A DNA stretch of 44,013 bases from JBGPIT01 sp041485125 (GTDB lineage Bacteria > Desulfobacterota > Binatia > UTPRO1). Positions within the stretch are counted from its first letter, which is position 1, and every line of letters begins with the position of its first letter. The stretch is from positions 1 to 44,013 of the forward strand of contig JBGPIT010000004.1 in the NCBI GenBank assembly GCA_041485125.1. Reading direction: 5' to 3'. The translations under genes and the position numbers were made by a program. Positions 33,257 through 41,552 of the stretch are shown here, one piece after another. Under the pieces are notes generated by a model. That model saw only the letters and a program-made list of their open reading frames with translations. It made no database searches and was not told where the DNA came from.

Positions 33257-34036
33257 TCAGCGCCCTTTCCAGCTCGGCTTGCGCTTCTGCGTGAACGCGA
33301 CGACGCCTTCCATCATGTCCTCGGACGAGAACAGCTGGCCGACGAGCGGATACGATTTCCGCATCGCCTCCGCGACCGGCAGTCCGAGGCCTTCCATCGT
33401 CGACTGCTTGGTCGCGCGTATCGACGTCGGCGAGCACTCGAGGATCGCGGCGGCCCAGCGTTCCGCGGCGGCACGCAGGTCGGCGGCGGGCACGACCTCG
33501 TTCACCAGACCGAGCCCGTGCGCTTCGGCGGCGCTGATCTGTTTGCCGGTCAGCATCATGCCCATCGCCAGCTTGAGCGGGATCTGGCGCGGCAGCCGGT
33601 GCACGCCGCCGGCGAGCGCGGCGAGACCGACGCGCGGCTCGGGGAGACCGAAGCGCGCGTGATCGGCGGCGACGACGATGTCGCACGCGAGCGCCAGCTC
33701 GAAGCCGCCGCCGAGGGCGAAGCCGTTCACCGCCGCGATCGTCGGCTTGAAGAGGTCGAAGCGCTCGGTGATGCCGCCGAAGGCGCCGTTGCCGAGCTTC
33801 ATCGCCTTCATGCCGTGCTCGGCGGTGTACTTGAGATCGTTCCCCGCCGAGAACGCCTTCTCGCCGGCGCCGGTGAAGATCGCGACCCAGGCCTCGGGGT
33901 CGGCGGCGAAGTCGTCCCACGCGGCGGAGAGCTCGAGGTTCGCGGGCGGGTGCAGCGCGTTCATGACCTCGGGACGGTTGATCGTGATGGTCGCGACGCG
34001 ACCGGACTTCTCGTAGGTGATGAACTCGTAGGCCAT
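33257..34036 (-). CDS. Enoyl-CoA hydratase/isomerase family protein
   Basis: 259 residues from ATG 34036. Crotonase-fold marks: ITINRPEVMNAL, FSAGNDLKYTAEHG (first oxyanion-hole region), AVNGFALGGGFELALACDIV (second), GLPEPRVGLAALAGGVHRLP with the catalytic-Glu position, and a C-terminal FTQKRKPSWKGR. It probably hydrates enoyl-CoA in fatty-acid or related acyl-CoA degradation; the exact substrate is not predictable. It lies divergent to a PaaI-type thioesterase gene. A longer frame to 34354 overlaps that gene and is rejected. Confidence 0.92.
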   Translation of the reverse strand: MAYEFITYEKSGRVATITINRPEVMNALHPPANLELSAAWDDFAADPEAWVAIFTGAGEKAFSAGNDLKYTAEHGMKAMKLGNGAFGGITERFDLFKPTIAAVNGFALGGGFELALACDIVVAADHARFGLPEPRVGLAALAGGVHRLPRQIPLKLAMGMMLTGKQISAAEAHGLGLVNEVVPAADLRAAAERWAAAILECSPTSIRATKQSTMEGLGLPVAEAMRKSYPLVGQLFSSEDMMEGVVAFTQKRKPSWKGR

Positions 34037-34129
34037 GGACGGCTCGTAGCATGTCCGCGCGAGCCGCCGCCAGCCGCGCGGCGCTTGCGCGAGTGCCGGA
34101 AGCCGCACACACTTCGCCGCGGAGGAGCC

Positions 34130-34627
34130 ATGGGAAACGAGACGCTCGCGCCCGAGTTCGGCGCGGGAGGACGCGGCCGCGACTATCCGGAGCTCCCCGC
34201 CGAGACCCGCGCCGCGATCCTCGCGCGCTTCAACGACGCGAACCCGTCCTTCCCCGGCTTTCTCGGCTACCGCGCCATCGAGATCCGCCACGGCTACGCG
34301 CGCTTCGAGGTCGAGAACCGCCAGCAGCTCAGCAACATCGCCGGCATCATGCACGGCGGCGCGAGCTTCGGGCTCGCTGACACCGCGGTCGCGGCGGCGC
34401 TGATCAGCATGTACGGCACCGGCAACGCGCTGCTCACCATCGAGATGGCGATCACCTATCTCGAGCCGATCCTGCCGGGGACGGTGGTGGCCGAGGCGTA
34501 CGTCCTGCGCTCGAGCCGGCGCAGCGCCTATGCCGAGGTCGACATCTGGGCCGGCGGCAAGCTCGCCGCGCGCGCCAGCACGACCTACATGATCAAGCCG
34601 CTCAGCGGCGCGGCGACGGCGGGCTGA
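34130..34627 (+). CDS. PaaI-family hotdog thioesterase
   Basis: 165 residues from ATG 34130 with a strong GGAGGAG site. Hotdog-fold motif IAGIMHGGASFGLADTAVAA (HGG with the helix that follows), then AITYLEPILPGTVVAEAYV and AYAEVDIWAGGKLAARAST. Family members hydrolyse aromatic or aliphatic acyl-CoA. Residues 1-45 precede the fold and are charged. The end overlaps the convergent metallophosphoesterase by 26 bp. Confidence 0.9.
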   Translation: MGNETLAPEFGAGGRGRDYPELPAETRAAILARFNDANPSFPGFLGYRAIEIRHGYARFEVENRQQLSNIAGIMHGGASFGLADTAVAAALISMYGTGNALLTIEMAITYLEPILPGTVVAEAYVLRSSRRSAYAEVDIWAGGKLAARASTTYMIKPLSGAATAG

Positions 34628-35078
34628 CGGCGAGCTCGACGATCCGCGCCCGCAGCGCCTTCCGAACCACGGACAATCGCGCCAGCGAGACCGGTAACGT
34701 GAACCGGCGCGGTCCGGCGCTGCCCGGGTTGAGGTAGAGGACGCCGTCGCGGCGCTCGATCTTGGGCCGATGCGAGTGGCCCGTGATCACGGCAGCATAG
34801 CCCTCGCGCGCCGGGTCGACGGTGAGCGCGTGCAGATCGTGCAGCAGATGAACACGCGCACCGCCGAGATCGACGTCGCGGCTCGTCGGCAGCGCACGAG
34901 CCCAGTCGCCGCGGTCGTTGTTCCCGCGCACGGCAAGGACGGGCGCGATCTCTCGGAGTGTGGCGAGGACGTCCGCTGCACAGACGTCTCCCGCGTGCAG
35001 GATGAGTCGCACGCCGCGGAGGGCGGCGAGCGCTTCGGGTCGCACGAGACCGTGCGTATCCGAGATGACGCCGACCAC
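34602..35078 (-). CDS. YfcE/MJ0936-type metallophosphoesterase
   Basis: About 158 residues from GTG 35078, the family length; the frame can extend to a GTG at 35171 (189 residues) but the extra 31 residues are Arg/Gly-rich and unlike the fold. Metal-binding motifs: VGVISDTHG (DxH), LHAGDV (GDxx), AVRGNND (GNHD variant with Asn-Asp), VITGHSHRPK (GHTH variant) and YLNPGS. Such enzymes are small phosphodiesterases acting on cyclic or bis-nucleotide substrates in vitro. Downstream of the DUF2332 gene. Confidence 0.88.
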   Translation of the reverse strand: MVGVISDTHGLVRPEALAALRGVRLILHAGDVCAADVLATLREIAPVLAVRGNNDRGDWARALPTSRDVDLGGARVHLLHDLHALTVDPAREGYAAVITGHSHRPKIERRDGVLYLNPGSAGPRRFTLPVSLARLSVVRKALRARIVELAVSPPSPRR

Positions 35079-35158
35079 GAACGTACCGCGCCCACCCGCG
35101 CTCGCACCGCCGTCCGCCCCGGAGCGTCGCTGCGCCGACGGACGTGCGCGCCCAGGCC

Positions 35159-36226
35159 TCAGACGCGCCACTCGACGGGACGACCGTGCGGGCCCGCGAG
35201 CGCGAGCAGGCGGTCCTCGCCCGTCGGCCAGAGCGTCAAACGGAGCTCGAACGCCAGCTGCTTGCCGGGCGGCTCGAGGCGCAACCAGGCGAGCGGCGCC
35301 TCCGCGGTAGCGCGCTCTCCTGCAGCGTCGAGGATCGCACGGACGCGCGCGCGCTCCTCGCGCTCGAGGTAAATGATCATCACCGAGTGGAACACGACCG
35401 TCGTCGCGCCGATTGACGGCGTCGCGAGCGCGCTGGTCAGCCAGGGGATCGCGTGGGCGCGCTCGACCTCGACGGCTTCACGCTGCGCGACCTCGAGCGC
35501 ACCGCGCAGCAACCGCAGTCGGTCGCCCTGGTCGGGCCACACGTACGACTGCAAGGTCAGGCGGTCCTCCGCGCGGCGCGGATCGAGCGGCGCAAGATCG
35601 CAGCCGCGGCGCGATGCGACGCGCACCGCCACGTCGAGCGCGGGCTCGGCGCCTGTGAAGACGTCGTCGATGCGAACGGGCGACGCCGGATCGCCGAACG
35701 CGGACGCTCGCGCCTCGTACCGGTAACGGTCCCAGGCGAGATTCAGTCCGGCGCTCGTGCCGATCTCGAGGAGGCGGAGCGACATCCCGGTCTCGCGCGC
35801 GATCGTGACGAAGCCCCCGACGAGCGCGGCGCAGCGTCCGACCTCGTTCGTCTGCACCGGACGCTCGACCAGCTGCCGCAGCTCGGAGGTGTGGCGTCGC
35901 ACCACCTCGCGGAACGCCTCCCAGGCACCCGGACGCTCGGGATCGCCGCCCATCGACGGGTAGAACGCCGCGAGCGCCGCGGCACGTCCCTCGAGCACCA
36001 GACGGTGCACCGCGCCCATGAGGCGCAAGGCGAGCGCGGAGCGCGCGGGATCGTCCTCATGACCGGCGAGCACGTCGGCGACGGGGCCGCCCGACTCGAG
36101 GTCGTCGGCGCACTTCGCGAGCAGCGCGCCGTAGAGCGACGAGCCGAGCGTCTGACACCAGCCCGCCTGCTCACGCAGCAGCGCCGCCGTCGAGCGTGGC
36201 GCCGCCGGACGCGCATCGGACGTCAT
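35159..36226 (-). CDS. DUF2332 family protein
   Basis: 355 residues. Helical N-terminal part with AFYPSMGG, RPVQTNEVGRCAALVGG and a Rossmann-like motif LRLLEIGTSAGLNLAWDRYR (about 150-168), then HSVMIIYLEREER and a Pro/Gly-rich end. This matches DUF2332, a family of unknown function; EIGTSAGLNL looks like a SAM-binding loop, so a methyltransferase is possible but unproven. Starts 16 nt after the fabF gene, so it may be in the same transcript. Confidence 0.82.
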   Translation of the reverse strand: MTSDARPAAPRSTAALLREQAGWCQTLGSSLYGALLAKCADDLESGGPVADVLAGHEDDPARSALALRLMGAVHRLVLEGRAAALAAFYPSMGGDPERPGAWEAFREVVRRHTSELRQLVERPVQTNEVGRCAALVGGFVTIARETGMSLRLLEIGTSAGLNLAWDRYRYEARASAFGDPASPVRIDDVFTGAEPALDVAVRVASRRGCDLAPLDPRRAEDRLTLQSYVWPDQGDRLRLLRGALEVAQREAVEVERAHAIPWLTSALATPSIGATTVVFHSVMIIYLEREERARVRAILDAAGERATAEAPLAWLRLEPPGKQLAFELRLTLWPTGEDRLLALAGPHGRPVEWRV

Positions 36227-36242
36227 CAGCGTCGTGTCCGGC

Positions 36243-37487
36243 TCAGTCCCAACGCCGAAAGGCGAGACAGGCGTTCGCGCCGCCGAAACCGAAGGAGTTC
36301 GAGAGCGCGACCTGCGGCGCCGCCGGGCGGGCGACGTTCGGCACGTAGTCGAGATCGCAGGCGGGATCGGGCTCCTCGTAGTTGATCGTCGGCGGCAGCA
36401 CGCCGCGCGCCAAGGTGAGCACGGTGTACGCCGCCTCGATGCCGCCCGCGCCGCCGAGCGCGTGGCCGGTCATCGACTTCGTCGAGCTCACCGCGAGATG
36501 CGCGGGCCGCTCGCCGAACACGCGCTTGATCGCCTCGGTCTCGCTCGCGTCGTTGTACTGCGTCGAGGTGCCGTGCGCGTTCACGTACTCGACGGCGCTC
36601 GGCTCGATGCCGGCGTCGTCGAGCGTCTGGCGCATGCAGCGCACCGCGCCCTCGCCGCCCGGCGACGGCGCGGTGATGTGGAACGCGTCCGCGGTGGCGC
36701 CGTAGCCGATCATCTCGGCGAGGATCTCGGCGCCGCGCGCCTGCGCGCCCTCGAGCGTCTCGAGGATCAGAATGCCGGCACCTTCGGCGACCACAAAACC
36801 GTCGCGGCCGCGATCGAACGGCCGGCTGGCGCGCTCGGGCGCGTCGTTGCGCGTCGAGAGCGCACGCATCGCGTGGAAGCCGCCCAGGCAGAGGCCGCAG
36901 ATCGGCGCCTCCGTGCCGCCCGCGATCATCACGTCCTGGTAGCCGTCGCGGATGTAACGAAAGGCCTCGCCGACCGCGGTCGCGCCCGAGGCGCACGCGC
37001 TCGTCGACGCGAAGTTCACACCCTTGGCGCCGAGACGGATCGCGATCTGCCCGGGAGCGAGATTGCCGATCACCTTCGAGACGAAGAACGGCGACACCCG
37101 TCGCAGGCGGTTCACCAGGTACTCGGCGTGCATCTCCTCGATGGTCAGCATGCCGCCCATACCGACGCCGACGAGCACGCCGGTGCGGTCCGCGATGGCG
37201 GAATCGATCCGGAGCTGCGCGGCGTCGAACGCCATCTGCGCCGCAGCCACGGCGTACTGGATGAACGGATCCATCTTCTTGATCTCGCGCCGCTCGATGT
37301 AGTCGCCGGGGTTGAAGTCGCGCACCTCGCCGGCGATGCGCACCGGAAAGTCGCGGGTGTCGAAACGGGTGATCGGCCCGATGCCGGAGCGGCCTGCGAT
37401 CAACGCGCTCCAGTTCTTGTCGACGCCGGTGCCGAGCGGGGTCACGAGACCGAGCCCGGTCACGACGACGCGGCGCCGCTCGCGCAT
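36243..37487 (-). CDS. fabF: Beta-ketoacyl-ACP synthase II
   Basis: 414 residues from ATG 37487 (MRERRRVVVTGLGLVTPLG). Catalytic triad Cys165 (STSACASG), His305 (VNAHGTST), His342 (MTGHALGGAGG); NSFGFGGANA near the end. It elongates acyl-ACP chains by condensation with malonyl-ACP in fatty-acid synthesis. A longer frame reaching 37544 is rejected because a convincing promoter occupies 37516-37544. No acpP or fabG next to it, unlike classical fab clusters. Confidence 0.95.
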   Translation of the reverse strand: MRERRRVVVTGLGLVTPLGTGVDKNWSALIAGRSGIGPITRFDTRDFPVRIAGEVRDFNPGDYIERREIKKMDPFIQYAVAAAQMAFDAAQLRIDSAIADRTGVLVGVGMGGMLTIEEMHAEYLVNRLRRVSPFFVSKVIGNLAPGQIAIRLGAKGVNFASTSACASGATAVGEAFRYIRDGYQDVMIAGGTEAPICGLCLGGFHAMRALSTRNDAPERASRPFDRGRDGFVVAEGAGILILETLEGAQARGAEILAEMIGYGATADAFHITAPSPGGEGAVRCMRQTLDDAGIEPSAVEYVNAHGTSTQYNDASETEAIKRVFGERPAHLAVSSTKSMTGHALGGAGGIEAAYTVLTLARGVLPPTINYEEPDPACDLDYVPNVARPAAPQVALSNSFGFGGANACLAFRRWD

Positions 37488-37515
37488 GTGTCCGGAAGTG
37501 GTCACGAGGCGGGGG

Positions 37516-37544
37516 ATGCTAGGAACCGTTGCCCATCGAGTCAA
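37516..37544 (-). promoter_or_regulatory. Promoter of fabF
   Basis: Minus strand TTGACT (37539-37544), 17-bp spacer, TAGCAT (37516-37521); predicted start about 22 bp before the ATG. Five and four of six consensus matches with ideal spacing. Confidence 0.7.
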
Positions 37545-37551
37545 GGTTGTG

Positions 37552-38187
37552 ATGTCGAATGATCTGCCAGGCCCCGGCTCGCACGTGCCACGTCACGTGG
37601 CTAAAAGGGTCGCACAGGCGGTCCGAAACGTGAACGAGCCCGAGCGTATCATTTCCGGTTGCCGCGTCGTTCTCACGACCGGCGACATCACGAGCGCGCG
37701 CGTCGACGCGATCGTGAACGCCGCGAACTCGGGGCTGCTCGGCGGCGGCGGCGTCGACGGCGCGATCCATCGCAAGGGCGGACCGGAGATCCGCGCGGCG
37801 TGCCAGGAGATCCGTGCGAGCGCATGGCCGGCCGGGCTGCCGACCGGCAAGGCGGTCCTCACGATCGCCGGCCGTCTACCGGCACGCTACGTGATCCACA
37901 CCGTCGGTCCGGTCTTCAGCCGACAGCCTGACGTGCCGCGGCTGCTCGCCGCCTGCCATACCAACAGCCTCGCGCTCGCGCGCGAGCATGGCCTCCGCAC
38001 GATCGCCTTCCCCGCGATCTCGACCGGGGTCTACCGCTACCCGCTCGAAGAAGCGGCGCCGATCGCGCTCGCCGCGACCCGCGAGCACCTCGAGCGCCAT
38101 CCGGGTGCGCACGACGAGGTGCGATTCGTGCTCTTCGATCCCGCCGCGCTCGCGGCGTTCACGGCCGCGCTCGCCGCGTTCGAGTGA
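37552..38187 (+). CDS. Macrodomain protein (O-acetyl-ADP-ribose deacetylase type)
   Basis: Up to 211 residues from ATG 37552; a GTG at 37630 (VNEPERIISGCRVV) would give 185 residues, closer to the family. MacroD-type core: TTGDITSARVDAIVNAANSG, LLGGGGVDGAIHRKGG, TGKAVLTIAG, YVIHTVGPVF, TIAFPAISTGVYRYPLEEAA. These residues bind ADP-ribose and catalyse deacetylation or removal of mono-ADP-ribose. A palindrome at 37587-37601 falls between the two possible starts and would be upstream DNA if the GTG is used. Divergent from fabF. Confidence 0.9.
   Translation: MSNDLPGPGSHVPRHVAKRVAQAVRNVNEPERIISGCRVVLTTGDITSARVDAIVNAANSGLLGGGGVDGAIHRKGGPEIRAACQEIRASAWPAGLPTGKAVLTIAGRLPARYVIHTVGPVFSRQPDVPRLLAACHTNSLALAREHGLRTIAFPAISTGVYRYPLEEAAPIALAATREHLERHPGAHDEVRFVLFDPAALAAFTAALAAFE
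37587..37601. promoter_or_regulatory. Short palindrome upstream of or within the macrodomain gene start
   Basis: GCCACGT-C-ACGTGGC, a perfect 7-1-7 inverted repeat, 29 bp before the alternative GTG start at 37630. Could be an operator; chance occurrence in GC-rich DNA is also possible. Confidence 0.35.
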
Positions 38188-38246
38188 TCGGATGGCGGCG
38201 AGCCCAATCGATCCGGGCGCCCGTTGCGCGCTGACACTCGTCGCGC

Positions 38247-39086
38247 TCAGCGCGCTGCCGCGCACGCGCCTTCCCAGAGCGCTGCGGTGAGGACGGCGGC
38301 GTCGCCGAGCCGCGCCGCGAGCGGCGCGGCGAGCTCGCGATCGAGACGCCGGTAGTAGAGCGGCGATCCGACCGAGGTCTCGCGCCGCGCGACCCGGTCG
38401 GCACGCAGCACGTCCTCGACATCCGCGAAGGCGCGCTCCAGCGCCGCGAAGAGCGCGCCTTCGGCGCCGGCCGGGGGAAGCGGCTGCCGTGGTCGCACGG
38501 CCGCGGCCGCGTTGACGTAGTCGTCGAGGCGGGCATCGACCAGACGCGCCTCGATGCGCTGGTGCAGACCGCGCTGACCCGTCAGCTGGCCGTCATGGTT
38601 CCGCGTCGCGTGCAGCGGCATCGTCGCGTCGCCCGCGTAGTGTGCGAGATAGCCGGCCGTCCGGCGGGCCGCGTCGAGATCGTGGCGGGCGAGCTCGGCG
38701 GCAAGACGGCGCGCGAGACGGCCGCCCTCCCACGGCAACGTTCCGTTCTCTTCGATCGTGCGCCGCCCGAAGCGGCGGACGGCCTCGTCGTAGCTCCGCG
38801 GCAGGGCGCGAAACGGCGGCGCGCCATAGAAGTCGAGGTCGAGGAAGTGTCGCACCGTCTCGGCGCGGCCGTCGCGCGCCTTCAAGACCGTATCCGGCTC
38901 GACCGCGTGATCGGCGAGCACATCGCGCGCGCGTGTCAGCTCGCCGCAGCGCGCGCCGGCGAGCTCGGCGGCGCGGAGCGCGATCCACCGGTGCGCGCCG
39001 AGTCCCCAGGCGACGGCGCGCGTCGGCACGAGCAACATGGCCACGCACACGGCGGCCGGCGCATAGGCGCGCAGACCCGACCTCAT
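38247..39086 (-). CDS. Secreted zinc hydrolase of the phospholipase C / P1 nuclease superfamily
   Basis: 279 residues. Signal peptide ends PTRAVA before Trp27, so the mature protein would begin with Trp, as in these enzymes, where the N-terminal Trp binds zinc. Other ligand candidates: His32 (WGLGAHRW), Asp65, His80 (RHFLDLDFYG), His149 and Asp153 (AHYAGDATMPLHA), His159, His175 and Glu179 (LHQRIE). The HxxxD-x5-H set is typical; the final HxxxE resembles phospholipase C more than P1 nuclease (HxxxD). Phospholipid or nucleic acid could be the substrate. The start overlaps the EcfT stop (ATGA), so it is coupled to the ECF transporter. Confidence 0.82.
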   Translation of the reverse strand: MRSGLRAYAPAAVCVAMLLVPTRAVAWGLGAHRWIALRAAELAGARCGELTRARDVLADHAVEPDTVLKARDGRAETVRHFLDLDFYGAPPFRALPRSYDEAVRRFGRRTIEENGTLPWEGGRLARRLAAELARHDLDAARRTAGYLAHYAGDATMPLHATRNHDGQLTGQRGLHQRIEARLVDARLDDYVNAAAAVRPRQPLPPAGAEGALFAALERAFADVEDVLRADRVARRETSVGSPLYYRRLDRELAAPLAARLGDAAVLTAALWEGACAAAR

Positions 39087-39856
39087 GCGCGCGACACCAG
39101 CCGACCGATGCCGTGTGCCCAGAGCCACAGGTAGAGAGCCGTCACTCCGGCCGCAACCAGCAGCACCACCGCGTCGGCGGCGCCGAAGGGCGCGCGCGGC
39201 AGCTCGGTACGCGGCCGTCCCGAGCTGAATCCCCTCACCTCGAGCGCGAAGGCCATCTGATCGGCGCGCCGCAGACCGCCGATGAAGACCGGCACGATGA
39301 CCGGGACGTAGCGGGCGATGCGTGTTCGGACGCTGCCGGTGGTGAGATCGAGGCCGCGGCAACGCTGAGCGTCGACGACGGTGAGCGCGGCATCGAGGAA
39401 CACCGGGACGAGGCGGCACGCGAGCGTGAGGACGAAGCCGGCGCGATACGGCACGCCGAGCCGGGTGAGGCCGAAGGCGAACTCTTCGACCGTCGTGGTG
39501 GCGAGGAAGAGCAACCCCGTGAGGAGGAAGCTCTCGAGCTTGAGCGCCATGCCGAGCCCGAAGCGCACCGCGTCGGCGCGGCTCGCCGCGCCCGCCGTTT
39601 GCGCCGGATAGAACACCGCCCAGATCACGGTCGTGAAGACGAAGATCGGCACGATCAGCCAGCGCAGGCGCCACAACGTTCCGAAGGCGCCCGCGGCGGC
39701 GATCGCGACCAGGATCAAGACCGTGATCGGCGCGACCACGCGCGGATCGTCGCTGACGAAGATCGCGACGAAGAGCAGGATCATCGCCACGACTTTCGCG
39801 ACCGGATGCCGGCGGTGGAGGGCGCTCGGCCGGTCGACGTAGAGCGAGATCGCCAT
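39083..39856 (-). CDS. ECF transporter transmembrane (T) component
   Basis: 257 residues from ATG 39856. Starts SLYVDRPSALHRRHPVAKVV (the HxxxP/KhP start of EcfT/CbiQ proteins), has five to six membrane helices, and near the C-terminal third the coupling helix signature CRGLDLTTG and a second, FALEVRGFSSG, the A-R-G motifs that contact the ATPases. It lies 7 nt after the ATPase gene and overlaps the downstream zinc hydrolase gene. Confidence 0.92.
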   Translation of the reverse strand: MAISLYVDRPSALHRRHPVAKVVAMILLFVAIFVSDDPRVVAPITVLILVAIAAAGAFGTLWRLRWLIVPIFVFTTVIWAVFYPAQTAGAASRADAVRFGLGMALKLESFLLTGLLFLATTTVEEFAFGLTRLGVPYRAGFVLTLACRLVPVFLDAALTVVDAQRCRGLDLTTGSVRTRIARYVPVIVPVFIGGLRRADQMAFALEVRGFSSGRPRTELPRAPFGAADAVVLLVAAGVTALYLWLWAHGIGRLVSRA

Positions 39857-39863
39857 CGGTGTC

Positions 39864-41552
39864 TCAGTCCTCGGCGCCGAGCGCGCGCGCGAGATCGGCA
39901 ACGCTGCGCGCCGGGATGCCGAGCGCCTGCGCGACCCGCGTCGCGGGCGGCGCCTCGAACGACGCCGAGCGTAGCAGCGCCGCGTCGGCCAGGAGCTCGC
40001 CAAGCGGCCCGTCGAATACCAGACGCCCGGCGCGCATGAGGAGCGCGCGCTCGGCGTACTCGGCGACCACCCACGGCGTGTGGGTGATGATGATCACCGT
40101 CGCGCCCGCCGCACGGACGCGCGCCAGCAGATCGAGCATGCGGCGCTGCTGCGGATAGTCGAGGCCGGTCGTCGGCTCGTCCAAGATGAGGATCCGCGGT
40201 TGCATCGCGAGGACGGTCGCGACCGCGAGGCGCTGCCGCTCGCCTTTGCTCAACAGAAACGGATCGCGATCGCGGAGCGTCGCGAGGCCGACCGCGTCGA
40301 GGGCGCTCGCCACGCGCGCCGTGATCTCGGATGCGGGCATGCCGAAGTTGCGCGGTCCGAACGCGACCTCCTCCTCGACGGTCGGCGCGAAAAGCTGATG
40401 ATCGGGGTTTTGAAAGACGTAACCGACCTGAGGAGCGACGCGCTCGAGCGGCAGCGTACGGATGTCGGCACGGTCGAGGCGCACCGTCCCGCTCTGCGCT
40501 CGCAGGAGACCGTTCAGGTGCTTGGCGAGCGTGGTCTTGCCCGATCCGTTCTGGCCGATGAGCGCGATCATCTCGCCGGCGCCGATCGCGACGCTGACGT
40601 CGTCGAGCGCCGGCTTCCCGCCGTCGTACGTGAACGACAGGTGGTCGACCTCGAGGATCGGTGGCTGCGCGTGCGTCGATGGCGCAGCGGCCGAGGTCGA
40701 CGTCGCGGTGCGCGGGCGCCCCGCCGTCCACCGCCGCAGCGCTTCGATCGCCTGGTCGACGTCGAGGGGCAGCTCGATCCGAAGCCGCTCGGCGAGAACG
40801 GCGAGATCGTAGGGACGGACGCCGCACGCCGCGAAGAGGGCGGTGTCGCGCACCAGCTCCGCCGGCGGACCGCTCGCCGCGACGATGCCGTCGCGCATCA
40901 GGTAGATCCGATCGGCGCCGAGGACGGGCTCGATCTCGTGCTCGACGGCGACGAGCGCGACGGCCTCCTGCCGCAAGCGCTGGAGCGCGGTGTAGAGCTC
41001 GATCCGCCCGATCGGGTCGAGGTCGGTCGCGGGTTCGTCGAGCAGCATCACGTCGGGCTGCATCGCGAGGATGCTCGCGATCGCGAGGCGCTGCTTCTGC
41101 CCGCCCGAAAGCGTCGAGGGATCGCGCGCGACGAGCTCGCCGAGGCCGAGCATCGCGAGCATGCGATCGACGCGCCGTCGGATCTCGCCGGGCTCGACGC
41201 CGAGCTGACCTGGTCCGAAGGCGATCTCGAGGCGGACGTTGGTCGAGAAGAGCTGCGCCTCGAAGTCCTGGAACACCATCGCGACGCGCCCGCCGAGCTC
41301 ACCGACGCTGCGCCCGAGCACGGGCTCGTCGTCGAGGGTGATGCTGCCCTCGCAGTGCGCCGGCAGCAGCGCTGGAACGAGGGCGTTGATGCAGCGGAGC
41401 AAGGTCGACTTGCCGGCGCCGCTGGCTCCCATGACCGCGACGAGCTCGCCGCGTCTCGCCTCGATCGAGACGCCGGCGAGCGCCTGTGCCGGTGGGTCGT
41501 CGAAACGGCAATGGAGATCGCGGACGGTAAGCGCCCCAGCTCGCGCCGTCAC
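39864..41552 (-). CDS. ECF transporter fused double ATPase (A1-A2)
   Basis: 562 residues from GTG 41552, which overlaps the S-component stop (GTGA). Half one: Walker A GASGAGKST 42-50, Q-loop VFQDFEAQLFS, signature LSGGQKQRLA, Walker B VMLLDEPATDLDP. Linker with TSTSAAAPSTHAQPP. Half two: Walker A GQNGSGKTT, VFQNPDHQLFAPTV, signature LSKGERQRLA (GGQ replaced by KGE), Walker B ILILDEPTTGLD. The NPDHQLF Q-loops are typical of ECF/CbiO ATPases. The S-A-A-T order resembles ykoEDC, but substrate is not implied. Confidence 0.93.
   Translation of the reverse strand: MTARAGALTVRDLHCRFDDPPAQALAGVSIEARRGELVAVMGASGAGKSTLLRCINALVPALLPAHCEGSITLDDEPVLGRSVGELGGRVAMVFQDFEAQLFSTNVRLEIAFGPGQLGVEPGEIRRRVDRMLAMLGLGELVARDPSTLSGGQKQRLAIASILAMQPDVMLLDEPATDLDPIGRIELYTALQRLRQEAVALVAVEHEIEPVLGADRIYLMRDGIVAASGPPAELVRDTALFAACGVRPYDLAVLAERLRIELPLDVDQAIEALRRWTAGRPRTATSTSAAAPSTHAQPPILEVDHLSFTYDGGKPALDDVSVAIGAGEMIALIGQNGSGKTTLAKHLNGLLRAQSGTVRLDRADIRTLPLERVAPQVGYVFQNPDHQLFAPTVEEEVAFGPRNFGMPASEITARVASALDAVGLATLRDRDPFLLSKGERQRLAVATVLAMQPRILILDEPTTGLDYPQQRRMLDLLARVRAAGATVIIITHTPWVVAEYAERALLMRAGRLVFDGPLGELLADAALLRSASFEAPPATRVAQALGIPARSVADLARALGAED

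Noticed and set aside
31991..34129. Plus-strand extension of the thioesterase frame
   Set aside because: Antisense to ArsA-like and enoyl-CoA hydratase genes; the thioesterase has its own ATG and ribosome site at 34130.
38642..40039. 465-codon plus-strand frame across the ECF T component and zinc hydrolase
   Set aside because: Very Arg-rich, no domain, antisense to two well-supported genes.
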